Source: Bacteroidota bacterium (GTDB lineage: Bacteria > Bacteroidota > Bacteroidia > B-17B0 > Aurantibacillaceae). From it: a DNA stretch of 6,147 nt. The notes beneath the pieces are model-generated. The model did no database searches, had not been told where the DNA came from, and saw nothing but the letters and a program-made list of their open reading frames with translations. The position numbers and the translations under genes were made by a program. The DNA lies in assembly GCA_025360565.1 (NCBI GenBank), contig JANYBY010000419.1, positions 1 to 6,147 of the forward strand. The letters run 5' to 3'. Numbering within the stretch: position 1 is the stretch's first letter; the number at the start of each line of letters is the position of its first letter. Below are positions 5,226-6,147 of this stretch, piece after piece.

Positions 5226-6147
5226 AGTATTAGGCATAATTTTTATCCTTTCATTTTTCTCTTTCCGCCTATTTCCCCAACATCTAAATCGCTACAATAA
5301 AAAGGGCGAACGTATTGGGAAATGGGTAACATTTTCGGACTCGGCCAAAAAATTAAAATTATTCGAAGGTAAATACCGCAAGGGCACCGCCGTTGGCACT
5401 TGCTTGTATTATTCGCTTGACGGAGTTTTGGAGAAGAAGGAAATAAAAAAGTTCAGAAAATTAAAAACCACCATATATTATTCCGACGGGCATATAAGAA
5501 ACAGCGGCAAGGCCAGAATTGAGAACCTTTCTGATAAGATCCATTATTATTTTTATGGTAAATGGAAGTATTACGACGAAAATGGAAACCTTGTAAAATA
5601 TTTATACTACCAAAAGGGAGAAATAATTAAAACGGAGTATGTAAATAAAAACAACAAAACAAACGATTCGTTGATATTTGCGCTTAGTAAAATTGAAACG
5701 GATTTTAATAAAAATAATATTGAATTGCTTGACAGTATTAAAATAAGCCTGTTTAATCCGGCGCGGTGCGAGCGATTAAAATTAAAACTATTTAAAAGTG
5801 ATAGTTCAAGTTTTAGAAAAACGGAGAGGATCCTTAATACTTACGGTTATCCGGCCAAGGATGTTGTTCAGGAATCATCAAACATTCCTTTCTATATCAT
5901 GAGCTATGCGCCTTTGATCTTACGCGAAAAATACCTGGAACTGTTTAAGGCGGCTTCGGGCATTGGCAGTTTAAGCCCATCGGCGCTTGCGTTTTATATT
6001 GATAAGATAAAAGTAGCCAAGGGAGAAAAACAGATTTACAGCACTCAATTTTATTTTGACAAGAATAAAAATACAGTTTATTACCCTTGTATTGATCCTG
6101 AAAATTTAAATGCGCGACGAGAGGCGGTTGGGCTGGAGAAACTTTAG
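5218..6147 (+). CDS. Exported MORN/YwqK-like repeat protein with C-terminal DUF6624-like domain
   Basis: Function unknown. The 309-residue product begins with a hydrophobic signal-like segment (about 3-19, VLGIIFILSFFSFRLF) without a lipobox, so it is probably exported to the periplasm or anchored. Residues 27-143 hold degenerate MORN/YwqK-type repeats: a G-x-x-x-G-K-W start (GERIGKW, 30-36), FEGKYRKG (49-56), and YGKWKYYDENGNLVKYLYY (113-131). From about 150 to the end the pattern fits DUF6624: TYGYPAKDVV (208-217), SLSPSALAFYIDKIKVAKGEKQIY (251-274), STQF, and IDPENLNARREAVGL (292-306). Where I recall QHAD in that family, this protein has SYAP (229-232), so the histidine appears to be missing. 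The ATG at 5218 lies within the rsmG end (8-nt overlap), suggesting co-translation. The stop coincides with the window's last bases, so the gene is complete. The DUF6624 assignment is from memory of the pattern and not from a search. Confidence 0.75.
   Translation: MGKVLGIIFILSFFSFRLFPQHLNRYNKKGERIGKWVTFSDSAKKLKLFEGKYRKGTAVGTCLYYSLDGVLEKKEIKKFRKLKTTIYYSDGHIRNSGKARIENLSDKIHYYFYGKWKYYDENGNLVKYLYYQKGEIIKTEYVNKNNKTNDSLIFALSKIETDFNKNNIELLDSIKISLFNPARCERLKLKLFKSDSSSFRKTERILNTYGYPAKDVVQESSNIPFYIMSYAPLILREKYLELFKAASGIGSLSPSALAFYIDKIKVAKGEKQIYSTQFYFDKNKNTVYYPCIDPENLNARREAVGLEKL

Noticed and set aside
1..6147. Mobile element, defence system, CRISPR array or prophage
   Set aside because: No transposase, integrase, direct-repeat array or terminal inverted repeats were seen, and gene content is core-like throughout.

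Overview
The window is a gene-dense, AT-rich piece of a chromosome, most likely from a member of the Bacteroidota. Three things point there: A-rich translation starts with almost no Shine-Dalgarno sequence, promoter -7 elements of the TAnnTTTG type, and Bacteroidota-style versions of Tgt, RsmG and an ECF sigma factor. I cannot name a genus. Seven protein genes fill nearly all of it. The only real intergenic gap is about 70 bp (2760-2830), from which two gene strings diverge. I see no rRNA, tRNA, CRISPR array, insertion sequence or prophage.

Minus-strand string (2759 down to 1): a HAD-family sugar-phosphate phosphatase (HxpB-like), then tgt (queuine tRNA-ribosyltransferase, tRNA queuosine modification), then an LptF/LptG-family permease of lipopolysaccharide export that runs off the left edge. 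The genes lie 18 nt apart and then overlap by one base (TAATG), so they probably form one transcript. The permease is incomplete here: residues 1-311 are present.

Plus-strand string (2831 to 6147): a membrane-anchored family 2 glycosyltransferase, an ECF sigma-70 factor, rsmG (16S rRNA m7G527 methyltransferase) and an exported protein of unknown function. Each gene overlaps the next (13, 4 and 8 nt), which implies one operon with coupled translation. The last protein joins MORN/YwqK-like repeats to a C-terminal domain that I recognise as DUF6624-like.

The window looks mostly like core housekeeping DNA with a cell-envelope flavour (LPS export, glycosyltransfer, an exported repeat protein) mixed with RNA modification and transcription control. 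I found no clear new multi-gene system. The points most worth a second look are: a Tgt that keeps its catalytic aspartates but lacks all three zinc-binding cysteines; three of the six gene starts inside operons or at overlaps being non-ATG (TTG, GTG, TTG); a divergent promoter pair in which the plus-strand transcript may be leaderless; and the exported MORN-DUF6624 fusion.
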